This document shows, in pieces, positions 47,225 to 59,660 of a DNA stretch of 64,000 bases. How positions within the stretch are numbered: the stretch's first letter is position 1; the number at the start of each line of letters is the position of its first letter. Source of the stretch: Liolophura sinensis (lineage: Eukaryota > Mollusca > Polyplacophora > Chitonida > Chitonidae); NCBI RefSeq assembly GCF_032854445.1, contig NC_088295.1, positions 3,228,501-3,292,500 on the forward strand, written 5' to 3'. The position numbers and the translations under genes are program-made. The notes under the pieces are model-generated. The model worked only from the letters and a program-made list of their open reading frames with translations, ran no database searches and was not told the origin of the DNA.

Positions 47225-48270
47225 TAAATGGTGACGTATATGGGCAGTGCAGGTGAGTAGCCATCAGGTGAGCAAGAAAATCGAGAGCACATATTCAGGT
47301 ACGTGGACAGTGTAGATGAGTGGCTACCAGGTGAGCAAGGATATCATAAGAGCATATCCAGGTACGTTCGTAGCGTAAGTAATCACTAGGTGAGCAAGAA
47401 TATCGTGAGCTTATACTCAGGTACGAGGTCAGTGAAAGTGAGTAACCGATAGGTGAGCAAGGATACCATTAGTACATATCCAGGTACGTGGACAGTGTAG
47501 GTGAGTAACCAATAGGTGAGTAAAGATGTCGTAAGTAGATATTGAGGTACTTAGGTGAGTAACCACTAGGTGAGCAAGGATATTGTAAGTACACATTGAG
47601 GTACGTGGAGAGTGTAGGTGAGTAACCACTAGGTGAGTAAGGATATTATTAGTATATATCCAGGTACGTGGACAGTGTCGGTGAGTAACCAATAGGTGAG
47701 CACGGGTATTGTAAGTACATGTTGAGGTAAGTAGGTGAGTAACCAATAGATGAGTAAAGATGTCGTAAGTAGATATTGAGGTACTTAGGTAAGTAACTAA
47801 TAGGTGAGCAAGGATATTGTAAGTACACATTGAGGTACGTGGACAGTGTAGGTGAGTAACCACTAGGTAAGCAAGGATATTATAAGTATATATCCAGGTA
47901 CGTGGACAGTGTCGGTGAGTAACCAATAGGTGAGCAAGGGTATTGTAAGTACATGTTGAGGTAAGTAGGTGAGTAACCACTAGGTGAACAAGGATATCGT
48001 AAGTACATATTGAGGTACGTGTACAGTGTAGGTGAGTAACCACTACGTAAGCAAGGATATTGTAAGTACATACTGAGGTACGTGGACAGTGTAGATGAGT
48101 AACCACTAGGTGAGTAAGGATATTGTAAGTAAATATCGAGGTACGTAGGTGAGTACCGGTAACAACTAGGTGAGCAAGGGTATTGTATATACATATTGAG
48201 GTATGTGGACAGTGTAGGCAAGTAAACAACAGGTGAGTAAGGAAACTGTAAGGTAAGGAAAACTAGGTGA
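47225..48270. repeat. 63-bp minisatellite rich in 5' splice-site-like words (about 17 copies)
   Basis: Units contain 'gtacgtggacagtgtaggtg', 'agtaaccactaggtgagcaa' and 'ggatattgtaagtacata'. Short units of about 51-54 bp lack 'cgtggacagtgt'. Each unit carries GGTGAGTAA, AGGTGAGCA and TGTAAGTA on the plus strand. Confidence 0.93.
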
Positions 48271-49280
48271 GTAACCAGTAAGAGAGTAATTCGTACCTGT
48301 ATATAAATATAAAGCTGCCTATAAACTGTACACTTGATAAATGTCAATATGGCGCGTCATGGATATATAATGGAAACGTGCTCAACAAAATTAAAAATTT
48401 GGTTAACTGAACCTTGTTACAAAAGTGTTGAGTGCATAATTGTGAAAACAGATATTCACCATTATGCTACCATCAGTGTATGAAATCAGAAAAAAAAGAC
48501 TACGATACCAGCTGATTTGACCACCCAACACGAACTTTACACTGACAAAACTGTTAACAAACAAGAAGTCGGTAACCATCCTCATCTCCTAGGGCAGGCT
48601 GGACAGCAACACGGCGTTTCCTGATAGACTGTAAATCAGGTGGGGTGGGGGCAGTAACACGTCATGCGTAAACGTGTCAGTGAAACGTCAAGGAATTGTA
48701 TAATGCCGTCATCGGTGCACGATGACGCTTTACAAGAGAGCGTATGAACACTGTCCAATTTTTCCATCTGTCATGCAGGGTCTCGGCGCGTCAAGCTTTT
48801 ATCAGTAAACTGATGGCGTCATTCATTTATCTATTATTATCCGGATGAGAGCAGCACCAAAAACATTATTGCACTATTACATAACACTTCCATCATGAGA
48901 TTCAACACAATAAGTTTCATGTTTTTCGTTTGTTTTTTGTTGTTTTTTTTTATTGTTTTTTTTTGTTTTATTCTTTTTTGTCAAGTATACAACATGTTGG
49001 TGTAGCCAGTGTTTGCTAATATGGCTTATGATTAAACAAAAATCTCGATATCAAAAAAACAGAAAATCCAACAGTGCTATTACAACTAAATGGGCCCTGG
49101 TAAAACACAAGTTTCACAGATAAATAAGAAAAATGATAGATGCGTCTGAAATGTATTCATAACCAGCAGTTCACTTGTGATCGTATCTGGAACAAGTCTC
49201 GGCCACATGCTCACCAAATATAATACTTTATGACATGTCATCTTCTGAATAGACGACAGTAATGTCTTAATGGTGATGAA
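48271..49280. other. Unannotated sequence with a T-rich tract
   Basis: T-rich stretch at 48916-48981. No exon or mobile element recognised. Confidence 0.4.
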
Positions 49281-49575
49281 CATAATCATCTGAGCCAGTA
49301 GCCCTCCTTCCTGTTCAGTTACATCTGTGTATAGATGGTGTTTAGACAGTGCGGCACACAATCATCTGAGCCAGTAGCCCTCCTTCCTGTTCAGTTACAT
49401 CTGTGTATAGACGGTGTTTAGATAGTGGGGCACACAATCATCTGAGCCAGTAGCCCTCCTTCCTGTTCAGTTACATCTGTGTATAGACGGTGTATAGACA
49501 GTGCGGCACACAATTATTTGGGGAAGTAGCCTAACTTCCTGTCCGGTTACATCTGTGTATAGACCGTGCCCATAC
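49281..49575. repeat. 76-bp tandem repeat, four copies
   Basis: 'atcatctgagccagtagccc' and 'cagttacatctgtgtataga' recur at intervals of 76 bp. The fourth copy is more diverged. Confidence 0.92.
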
Positions 49576-51445
49576 ACTGGTACATATGACCAAACGGGGA
49601 CGTGGGCTAAAGTGCCATTCAGTTAAACATCCTGTACTATCCTGTCCTATCAGGCATCTTGTCCAGGTACTTCTGTCCATACACGTGCCTCTACTTTGCA
49701 TTTCAAGAACAGTCAATTGCTCTTACATACCCCATACCGTATCTCTGTTACATCCTGGCATTCATTTGACAAATGCCCAAGCTGACAAAATATCCTGTCG
49801 TCTAGAAGTAATTAATAATTTTAGAGTATCTCGCAGACACTAACTCTTGTAGACACGTGTCTCTTGATTTCTTGACGTAAAGTTTTCACCCTACACATTT
49901 AGCACAGGAGCTGTGCTAACGCTTTTGTATATTGGAAACAAGTTTTGGCCACAATTTCGTCGCATTTAGGTAGAATTAGGTAAAACGCATCACCTAAGCT
50001 GAGTACAAGGTGACAGTCACCCTTGTAGGTGACAGCCATATTACTGTGCGTGTGGGTGCATCCAGATTCCCCGGGATGAGAAACCATTACGTCTCCAGAA
50101 CCCATTACGTGTTATCACAGGTTCTTTATTTATTTAATGAAGACAACCCACAGCTAATTGGTCACTAGGGGATCTTCTCTGATATACATTGTAGAAAATT
50201 ATATTTTAGTAAGTATAGTAAATATAGTAAGAACAATGCCAGTGCAACAATTCAAAGGTATGTGTATAAACATTGATACATTATACAGACAAAAATGAAG
50301 CCATATTTGTACTCCTATATTTACAAATACAAAAATGAACACATTCAAGTGTATAAACTTATACTTGCAAAACATATTAAATATAAATCCGACAGGGGAA
50401 AAGTCGGTGGATAATATGTGGACCAGTAGATTTAAAGAGAGAGCTAATCTTTTTGCAAAAAAAAAACGGTGCTTTCTTGCGTGAATGAAACGATGCACAC
50501 ATGTAAAGATGGATACGTTATCATCTGTACTTAATTCCTCTGATCCATTTATTAGGATTTTTACATTACCAGCTGCACTTAATTCCGCCGATCCAAAATC
50601 AGGATTTCTCATGAGCGCTTTTGGAAATAATCTCAAAATATTGAAGAGTGTGCACCAGGGCAGATTATCTGGGTCAGTAAGACGAGCACATGTTTTCTTT
50701 CGGTGGTGGGACTTGCCGTTTCCATTATCTCTATGCGGCTGGTGACTTGTCAGCCTATCGTCTGATATACACATGCTGTGAGATAGGTACAAACAGGGGC
50801 CTCAAACTAATGGTGTGGGGTTATAGGCTGGCCTGGGAAATGACGACACAGTCAGCACATTCCAGCCAAGGACAAGGGAATTCTTTCACTCATGTTACTT
50901 TACATGGTTTTGTTTGACGGAGTTAAATACGCAGTAATGTGGCCACATGATGCAGTTAGAGTAGCGCGAGATGTTAATGGATGTTAAAAAATCCCTTTTC
51001 CACGCCAAACAATTCGACGTCAACAGCAGTCTCCAGAAGTGGAGGTAAAATAAGACTACATGTCTTACATGCTGGGTAGTCTGGCCCCAAAACACGACAC
51101 CTATATCTTAATTTGTAGAAAATGTATTTCATAGCAGCATCGTCTGAATAGCCCCAATCTTGTCACCTCACCCGTATAAGCACCTAGTTATCCATGACTT
51201 ATCCTGATCCCAAGACTTCCCAAGACTGCTGTCAAAGGGCCTCAAGACCGCCGTAAAGCCGGACTGTATAAAGGGCCCCAAGACCGCCGTTATTTGTCAT
51301 CATGAGCAACGAGAACGGGGAAATTCATTGCCTATGACCAGGATGGAACCCACACCTCTTGCAGAATGATATAAAAATGTCAATTGCTTGTAATTCCCCA
51401 CTTATACATTCATTCAAGGAATACTTTATTTATCTTATTGTCCTG
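49576..51445. other. Mostly unannotated sequence with one unexplained minus-strand frame
   Basis: The frame at 50199-50792 (minus, 197 codons) is the longest non-repetitive open frame in the window. It reads ARLTDPDNLPWCTLFNIL and later a hydrophobic, Phe-rich C-terminus. It contains a weak internal duplication (ELSAAGNVKI, ELSTDDNVSI). I recognise no family and cannot exclude chance in AT-rich DNA. Confidence 0.3.
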
Positions 51446-51650
51446 AACTCTGGCTATGCCAGATGGTTACCTTCTGGGCCGCGTGTTCGAATCCAACTCT
51501 TGCTTTTTCGGTTTTACGGAGGTTTGCCAGGGATCTATCGGCCAGGTGTGTCAGTGGAAGAAGCCAGAGATACCAAAATGAATACAACAAATAATAACCA
51601 CGCCCACCCCAATGACCAATGGACAAACCTGTTCTCCAACGGATTAACTT
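51446..51650 (+). mobile_element. Possible tRNA-derived SINE
   Basis: 'tggctatgccagatgg' (A-box like) is followed about 25 bases later by 'gtgttcgaatccaactc', which contains the consensus B-box word GTTCGAATCC. A short non-tRNA body follows. No poly-A tail or target duplication found. Confidence 0.35.
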
Positions 51651-51949
51651 GACCGTATAATGGTGTCATCATGAAGTTTGATGGCTGTTGCAGACGGACG
51701 GATTGTTTTGACTGACAGCGGCGACAGGTAGTAATCGTTCGCGTCTGATGAAGGCAAGCAAGAGACAAATGGCATTTCTTATATCCAGCTTGTAAGTGAT
51801 GAACATGTTTTCGGTGTGTTTTGAACATCATATTGGAGTCACAGGTGAAATATGACTTCTTGAAGACTATATTAATGCTGTCACATCTGCACAGCTATAC
51901 AATAACTAAAGGCATAACGTCTGCGCATACATTGGCTACATTGTGTGGT
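51651..51949. other. Unannotated sequence
   Basis: Nothing recognised. Confidence 0.4.
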
Positions 51950-52095
51950 AAAATGCGCCTGTGCATATATAACCTGTGGGCATCGGTCACACGGCAGTCT
52001 GATAAATTGCGTCTGCACGTACAAAACCGGTGGGCACCGGTCACATGGCAGAGGGATAAATTGCGTCTGCACATACATAAATGGTGGGCACCGGC
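51950..52095. repeat. ~56-bp tandem repeat, about 2.6 copies
   Basis: 'taaattgcgtctgcacgtac' and 'ggtgggcaccggtcacatgg' recur; the third copy is shortened. Contains the palindrome-rich word 'accggtgggcaccggt'. Confidence 0.88.
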
Positions 52096-52189
52096 AGTAT
52101 GATTGGTGTGATGACCTGAAGATACATAAGGACGCTCACCTCGGTGTAGATCCAACCAACACAATACCAGCAATGTACGGTATTTTCAT

Positions 52190-52905
52190 AGTGAGATAAT
52201 CGATACACTGTACCTGGTCGTCACACATAACCAGTAATGTACGCTACATTCATAGTGAGATGATCAACACAATGTACCTGGTCGTCACACATAACCGGTA
52301 ATGTACGCTATATCGATAGTGAGATAATCGATAAATTGTACCTGATCATCACAGATCAATACATTGGACCTGGTCGTCACACATAACAGGTAATGCACGA
52401 TGTGCCCACAGTAAGATAATCGATATATTGTACCTGGTCTTCGCACGTAACCGGTAATGTACGGTAAATTCATAGTGAGATAATCGATTCATTGGACCCT
52501 GATCGTCACACACAACAGGTAATGTCCATAGTAAGATAATCGGTACACTGTACCTGATCGTGACCCATAACCCGTAATGTACGGTATATTTATAGTGAGG
52601 TAGTTTGTACACTGTGCCTGATCGTCACCAACAGCTGTACAGTATATTCATGGCGAGTTTATCGGTGCACTGTATCTGGCCGTCACACATAACTGGTAAT
52701 GTATGCTGTATTCTTAGTGAGATAATCGGTACACTGTATTGAACCGTCACACATAACCGGTAATTTACGGTATATTCATAGCGAGATAATCGGTACGCTG
52801 TATCTGGCCGTCACACATAACTGGTAATGTATGCTGTATTCTTAATGAGATAATCGGTACACTGTACCTGGTTGTAACACAAAACCGGTAAACTGCGGTC
52901 ACTTC
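52190..52905. repeat. ~63-bp minisatellite (about 11 copies)
   Basis: Units contain 'gagataatcgatacactgta', 'cctggtcgtcacacataac' and 'ggtaatgtacggtatattca'. One unit near 52350 and another near 52500 are internally deleted. Confidence 0.92.
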
Positions 52906-53897
52906 TAAATGTCATAATTCGTATCAGTTCACACATAGCTGGTAAAGTCGCGGACAGAGGAATCAAACAGTGAACTCAAGGAAAACCAGAATTTCATATA
53001 AACCTATCATTTACTTTGGTTGGTTTTTTAAGGGGAACTAAATAAGCTTTAAGTTACACAACAATGCTTCATGGGTGAAGGAAACAGTACAGAACAAAGA
53101 GGAAACTATAATTCTTTGTTCCAGACCAATCTCCTGCATAGAAACTTTCGTCATAAGGCATTGGCCAGTGATAGATCTCAGTTTTGTGTACAGAGAGTAG
53201 AGTCTGTTGCCAAAGAATGTGTACGTTATCAGCTCGGTTTATGCACCACCACTTACACAGCTTTTCATCACAGCACCAGCAGTCTTTAGACGTTGAGAGA
53301 AAACTGAGTCGATTGATCTTTAGCCTTTCAAACAAGAAGGCCATTTTGACATCTTAAATACAAACCATAACTATGCTTCACCTGAGCTGGATTCTTCGAA
53401 TAGTGCTAATCTTGTCTTTTCAACCCTCTCAGCATTTACTTCTTCTCTTTCTATGTAGGTTTAGTAAACTTTGTTCATTTCTGTTTTGGTGATTCTTCGT
53501 ATTTAATGAAAGCTTTGTATTTTTACTTGGTTAACACCAGACATTACAACACAAACAGTATTTGCCATTTGAGATGTACCTCGACTGATCTTGCAGACAA
53601 AAATGATTAATTACGTGCTGCGATTAGTGTGTCAAAAACACTTCATGTTTCCATATAATCTGAAGGGGACAAAGTAAAGCTTTGAAATTAACTTTTCACC
53701 GCTGCTTTTAGCGAGAGAAAGTTGTTGAAGCAAGACATTAAACAACTAATCGCCATCCTATTAAATACAATCTGAAGGATGGCTCAAGTCTCGAGATCAT
53801 ATTGGTAATCACTGCCGAAGAAAATCCTGTCATTTCAACGGAGAACTAAAGGATAATTGCCACATCCTTGTTCAAAAGAGGAATCAAACTGCTAACC
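52906..53897. other. Unannotated sequence
   Basis: A Cys/Trp-containing minus-strand frame (53069-53344, with CWCCDEKLCKWWCINR) is present but not recognised. No repeat array. Confidence 0.35.
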
Positions 53898-54030
53898 AAT
53901 GTGCGTACATGTCGCTTTTGAAAGTCTTATAAATCAAACTATTAACCAATGTGCGTACATGTCCCTTGCGGAAGCCTTAGGAATTAAACTACTAACCAGT
54001 GTGCGTACATGTCGCCTGTGGAAGTCTTAT
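53898..54030. repeat. 50-bp tandem repeat, about 2.7 copies
   Basis: 'caatgtgcgtacatgtcgct' plus 'gaagtcttaggaattaaact' at about 53898, 53948 and 53998. Confidence 0.9.
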
Positions 54031-54209
54031 TTTCGTGTAAGACAAGATAGTCGTCATTTTCCCATGATGCCGAAAACACTCAATCGATATTGCCAGTGTT
54101 ACGGGGTTTGTAAAAGCAAGGAACGTCCCAGGTAGAGTATCAGATGCACAGAATGATGAACTGGGATGGGATGTTGTTGACAAGCTGGTTCATGATTATA
54201 CAATTAGCA

Positions 54210-54230
54210 GGGGGGGGGGGGGGGGGGGGG
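54210..54230. repeat. Poly-G tract (21 G)
   Basis: Uninterrupted G run 40 bp before the 66-bp array. Confidence 0.95.
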
Positions 54231-54284
54231 CAACAGCAACTGGCTAGCCCTGTGCTATAATCAGTGCACATTGCTACAGTGAGA

Positions 54285-55005
54285 GAGGCAGCTTACAGTG
54301 TCATCAGCTTATCGCCCCCGTTAAGAACACCACACAACAGAAGGTACCAAATGTATCTACAGTGTCATCTCAGCTTATCGCTCCCGTTAGGAACACCGCA
54401 CAACAGAAAATACCAAATGTATCTACAGTGTCATCTCAGCTTATCCTTCCTATCAGGGACACCGCACAACAGAAGATACCAAATGTATCTACAGTGTCAT
54501 CTCAGCTTATCGCGCCCGTTAAGGACACCACACAACAGAAAATACCAAATGTATCTACAGTGTCATCTCAGCTTATCCTTCCCGTCAGGGACACCGCACA
54601 ACAAAAGATACCAAATGTATCTACAGTGTCATCTCAGCTTATCCTTCCTGTCAGGGACACCGCACAACAGAAGATACCAAATGTATCTACAGTGTCATCT
54701 CAGCTTATCGCGCCCGTTAAGGACACCACACAACAGAAAATACCAAATGTATCTACAGTGTCATCTCAGCTTATCCTTCCCGTCAGGGACACCGCACAAC
54801 AAAAGATACCAAATGTATCTACAGTGTCATCTCAGCTTATCCTTCCTGTCAGGGACACCGCACAACAGAAGATACCAAATGTATCTACAGTGTCATCTCA
54901 GCTTATCCTTCCCGTCCGGCTTCACCGCACAACAAAAGATACTAAATGTATCTACAGTGTCATCTCAGCTTATCCCTCCCGCCAAGGACACCACATAACA
55001 GAAGA
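54285..55005. repeat. 66-bp minisatellite with 198-bp higher-order period (about 11 copies)
   Basis: Units contain 'ctacagtgtcatctcagctt' and 'acaccgcacaacagaagata'. The variable segment runs in the order 'ccttcctgtcaggg', 'cgcgcccgttaagg', 'ccttcccgtcaggg', and this trimer repeats almost unchanged. Two plus frames stay open for over 220 codons as a result. Confidence 0.95.
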
Positions 55006-55990
55006 CACAAGTATGTCTACACTTAACTGTAGACCTTAATCTGCTTTGTCAAGTAGATCTACACTTAACCGTAGACCTCAATCTCTGAAGTATAACACAG
55101 TAACCAAGAAAACATTTTTCTTACTAAAGGTCTCAGTTGATGACCTCAAACTCGTATGTAACCCAAATTCTTTGTTAAGACAATAACATCACTTGTTAAG
55201 TTGTTCTAAATTCAGGATCTAAGTATGCATTTTTAACAAATATTTCTAAGTTTAGGCAAAATCCTTGATAACAAGGTCTTAAACTGTTCCTGATTAGAAA
55301 TCAGTTTTTACAGTCTGAAGAGCTCCAGGCTTTGTTAAGACGAAACAAAGTATTCTATATCCCACTTGGTTTATAGCGATATTTCTGAGCAGAAAATCAC
55401 ATACAGGGTACCGCAACAGAGAGAAAATACATCATTCTGGTGTAAACAACCCAAGACAGCACCAGTTCTTATTCGTTCTAATTATACCAGGTATTTCCCC
55501 GTGTTAGTTTAATGACCTTGGCAAGTTTCCCGTCTGAAGGTAATTTCTCTCTCTCTCACACAAGCTACTCAGTGACAGTTCATATTGGCGATCCCCAATT
55601 GTGATTAATCTCAAGAGCAACTTTCCCCGGGGTACACACTCGACTGAAACACAATGGGACCAAAAACTTAATCTTGGAACCATTGCCTAAGGGGTCACAA
55701 CAGTAGTAAATAATGTACAAGTTTACTTAGCGAGTTCTTAACTTAATTACCTATATGTGTGTATTTCTTGGAAGTAAGGAGTGTTTGGAATGCACATGCA
55801 CTGTTTGAAAGAATATTTCTGCGCATAGATCGAGCAAGGTGAGTTAATTCTTTCAAATGAGGAAAGATATTTCATGTACACATTCACAATAATCACAGAG
55901 AAGTTAAGTATGATATGAAACGTCAAAGTCGTGGAACAGTTATAGAATAGAGAGCTTTACACCTACTGCTGTATGTGCCACACAGGATTT
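55006..55990. other. Unannotated sequence
   Basis: Nothing recognised apart from two copies of 'ctacacttaac.gtagacct' near 55017 and 55060. Confidence 0.4.
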
Positions 55991-55997
55991 CAGTACA

Positions 55998-56258
55998 CAT
56001 CATACTGTATACGTGTGGCGCAGCTACTGTATACGTGTGCACAGCTAGCGTGTGGTACAACTTCTGTGGCACAGCTAATCTATACGTGTGGCACAGCTAC
56101 TGTATGCGCGTGGCTCAGCTGCTGTATATGTGTGGCACAGCAACTGTATACGTGTGGCACAGCTACTCTATACGTGCGGTACAACTTCTGTATATGTGTA
56201 GCACAGCTACTCTATACGTGTGGCACAGTTACTGTATACGTGTGGCAAAGCAACATAA
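55998..56258. repeat. 22-bp minisatellite (about 12 copies)
   Basis: Units 'tatacgtgtggcacagctac' plus 'tg', with some degenerate 'gtacaacttctg' variants. Confidence 0.9.
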
Positions 56259-56275
56259 TTTGTGGACGAAAATAG

Positions 56276-57284
56276 GTGTCCTTACCAAGAAACGTCTCTG
56301 TATCGATACGAAAAATAACAGCTTGGGTGTACATCTATTATTATGTTAAAATTTGCAGAAAGTGGGTACATAATCGGATTTTGATTTGTTTTCCTTTATC
56401 TTGATCCATGTTTTTTTTTTCTGAAAACACATTGACATAGGCGGTGTACTTATTCTATTGGAAAGGCACAAAAAGAAATTGGGTGTCCGATATTGACCTT
56501 TATGTGGCGGAGGACGGTTAAGTTCGAAACTTCACCAAAACACAACCTATCACTTCGACCTTCCCAGTAAAGTGGTGGGTGGCCAAAAAATGCTGGTGTA
56601 GGGGAGGGTTGGCATACATTTGTTACAGTAGTTTGGTTTGTTATTCTTAAGACCTTTCTTAATAATATATATTTGAAATGAATTAGGTTTGCTCGGTTTA
56701 GGTCAGGAAATTAAGGGCCTCAAGCTTGCCTACATGTAGTGTTGTAGCCCGCTCTCCATACAGATGTATTGCTTATTACAGTTGTGAAAGAATACCTCGA
56801 GGAAAAGCAGGGGATAGCCTGATTGAAGATTTAATGAAATTGAGTTTCTCGTGATTTGCTTTCATTTTCTCCTCCACCGTGTTGAACATTTGTTGATTTT
56901 GACTTGGCAAGAATGATACCGGGTCATATAAAAGTGTGATAATAATGAGTATTATAGGAGCTTTTAGCGTTGTAATCAATCTTAGTGAATACATAAAACA
57001 GATCATCATGGTTCACTCTCATATTTTTTCTGGTTTTCTCAAAATAACATAGCTATATTTTGAAAATTACTCATCTTTAGTTTCTAAATATTCCCACCTT
57101 TATGCTTTTTGACACCTGTTGCTGTATAATGAGCTTTTGTTCATGACGCACTTCAGTTGGTTTTAGCGCATGAGCTATAGATTACAAACATAATATTTGT
57201 TCACCCTAAGGCAATTTTAAAATCCAAGTCAGTTCTTAATTATACAATGGTGGTCGTAATAACGATTAAAGAAGTCTCTATAGA
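56276..57284. other. Unannotated sequence
   Basis: A minus-strand frame at 56776-57009 has no recognised features. No arrays. Confidence 0.4.
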
Positions 57285-57835
57285 CACAGGTTCTCTCCAG
57301 AGGAGAATCAGCTATACCTGGCGAATTTGGTCTGACATGAGTCTCTCCAGAAGTGACTCAACTGTACCTGGCGAATTTCGTCTGACCTGATTCTCTCCAG
57401 AAGAGATTCGACTGTACCTGGCGAATGTGGTCTGACCTGATTGTTTACAGAAGACACTCGGCTGTACCTGGCGAATGCATTCGCACCGGGTTCTCAACAG
57501 AAGAGACTCGACAGTGCCTGGCGAATGTTGTCTGACCTGATTGTTTACAGAAGACACTCGGCTGTACCTGGCGAATGCATTCGCACCGGGTTCTCAACAG
57601 AAGAGACTCGACAGTGCCTGGCGAATGTTGTCTGACCTGATTGTTTACAGAAGACACTCGGCTGTACCTGGCGAATGCATTCGCACCGGGTTCTCAACAG
57701 AAGAGACTCGACAGTGCCTGGCGAATGTTGTCTGACCTAAGTCTCTTCAGAAGAAACTCGACAATGAGTGGCGAATGTTGTCTGACCTGATTGTTTACAG
57801 AAGACACTCGGCTGTACCTGGCGAATGCGATCCTA
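57285..57835. repeat. 50-bp minisatellite with a perfect 100-bp higher-order repeat
   Basis: Eleven ~50-bp units built on 'actcgactgtacctggcgaa'. Between about 57430 and 57735 two types alternate ('ttgtttacagaagacactcg' and 'ttctcaacagaagagactcg') and the 100-bp pair repeats three times with no difference I can see. Confidence 0.95.
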
Positions 57836-57914
57836 CTGAAGACTAGACAGTACCCTTTGACGGTGCAGGCTACATCCAGTGTCACCATCAGGGATATATA
57901 CACCATTAGGGATA

Positions 57915-59660
57915 AAGGGCGCCCCAGAATCCTGTACAACACCAGCATGAGTGAACACCATTCATCCTTATACCGACCAGATCTTTATACAACATCAGCA
58001 GAGATAAGGTCCGCCCCAGAGATTACCGGTAAGAGACCTATATAACACCCGCATGGATAAGGGAAAGCCAAGAGATTACCGTCCGGAGACCTGTACAACA
58101 CCCGCATGGATAAGGGAAAGCCAAGAGATTACCGAGCGGAGATCTATACAACACCAGCATGGATAAGGGAGTGCCAAGAGATTACCGACCGGAGCCCTAT
58201 ACAACACCAGCATGGACAAGGGAAAGCCAAGAGATTACCGACCGGAGACCTATACAACACCAGCATGGATAAGGGAAAGCCAAGAGATTACCGACCGGAG
58301 CCCTATACAACACCAGCATGGATAAGGGAGAGCCAAGAGATTACCGACCGGAGACCTATACAACACCAGCATGGATAAGGAAAAGCCAAGAGATTACCGA
58401 CCGGAGCCCTATACAACACCAGCATGGATACGGGAAAGCCAAGAGATTACCGACCGGAGACCTGTACAACACCAGCATGGATAAGGAAAAGCCAAGAGAT
58501 TACCGACCGGAGTCCTATACAACACCAGCATGGAGAAGGGCCAAACCATAGCTTACCGATCTGAGCACTACACCACACTAGCTTGGATAAGGTCCGTCCC
58601 AGAGATTACTGGCAAAAGACCTATACAGCACCAGCATGGAGAAAGGCCACCCCAGGCCTTACCGACCAGGCCCATATACAACACCAGCTTGGATAAGGTC
58701 CGCCCCAGAGCTTACCGACCAGAGCCCTATAAAACACTAGCATGGATAAGGTCCGCCTCAGAGCTTAACAAGCAGAGCCCTACACAACACTTGCACGGAT
58801 ATGGTCCGTCCTAGAGATTGCCCACCAGAGCCCTATACAACACCAGCATGGAAAAGGGCCACCCAAGAGCTTACTGACCAGAGCCCTATACAGCACCACA
58901 GAGCTCACCGACCAGAGCCCTGTACAACACCAGCATGAATATGGTGCGTCCCAGAAATTACAGACCAGAGCCCTGTAAAACACCAGCATGGATAAGGTCC
59001 GTCCCAGAACTTACCCACCAGAGCCCCATACAACAACAGCATGGATATAGTCCGTCCCATAGGTTGCCGACTAGAGCCCTATACAACACCAGCATGAATG
59101 AGGTCCGTCTCAGAGCTTGCCGACCTGAACCCTATACAACACCAACATGGATAAATTCCGTCCCAGAGCTTACCTACCATATCCCTATACAGCACCAGCA
59201 TGGATAAGGGAAACCCCAGAGCTTACCGACCAGATCCCTTTACAACACCAGCACGGATATGATCAGTCCCAGAGATTGCTGACCAGAGCCCTATACAGCA
59301 CTAGCATGGAGAAGGGCCACCCCAGGCTTTGCCGACCAGGGCCCTACACAACACCAGCTTGAATAAGGACCGCCCCAGAGCTTACCGACCAGATCCCCAT
59401 ACATCACCAGCATGGATATGGTCCGTCCCAGAGATTACCGACGAGAGACCTATACAACACCAGCTTGGATAAGGACCGCCCCAGAGCTTACCAACCAGAG
59501 CCCTATACAGCACCACAGAGATTACCGACCAGAGCCATATACAGCACCACAGATTACCGACCAGAGCCCTATTTGGTCCGTTCCAGAGATTACCGACCAG
59601 ATTCCTATACAACGCCAGCACTGATAAAGGCCACTCCAGGACTAACAGAGCAGCATCTCC
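57915..59660. repeat. 53-bp minisatellite (about 33 copies)
   Basis: Units contain 'ctatacaacaccagcatgga' and 'gagattaccgaccggag'. The left third (58030-58540) is homogeneous with 'taagggaaagccaa'. To the right the variable part becomes 'taaggtccgccccaga' or 'gaagggccaccccagg', and shortened units appear near 58890 and 59510-59580. Confidence 0.95.

Noticed and set aside
53069-53344. Cys/Trp-rich minus-strand frame as a zinc-finger or transposase fragment
   Set aside because: The Cys spacing matches no family I can name and the opposite strand is also open over most of it.
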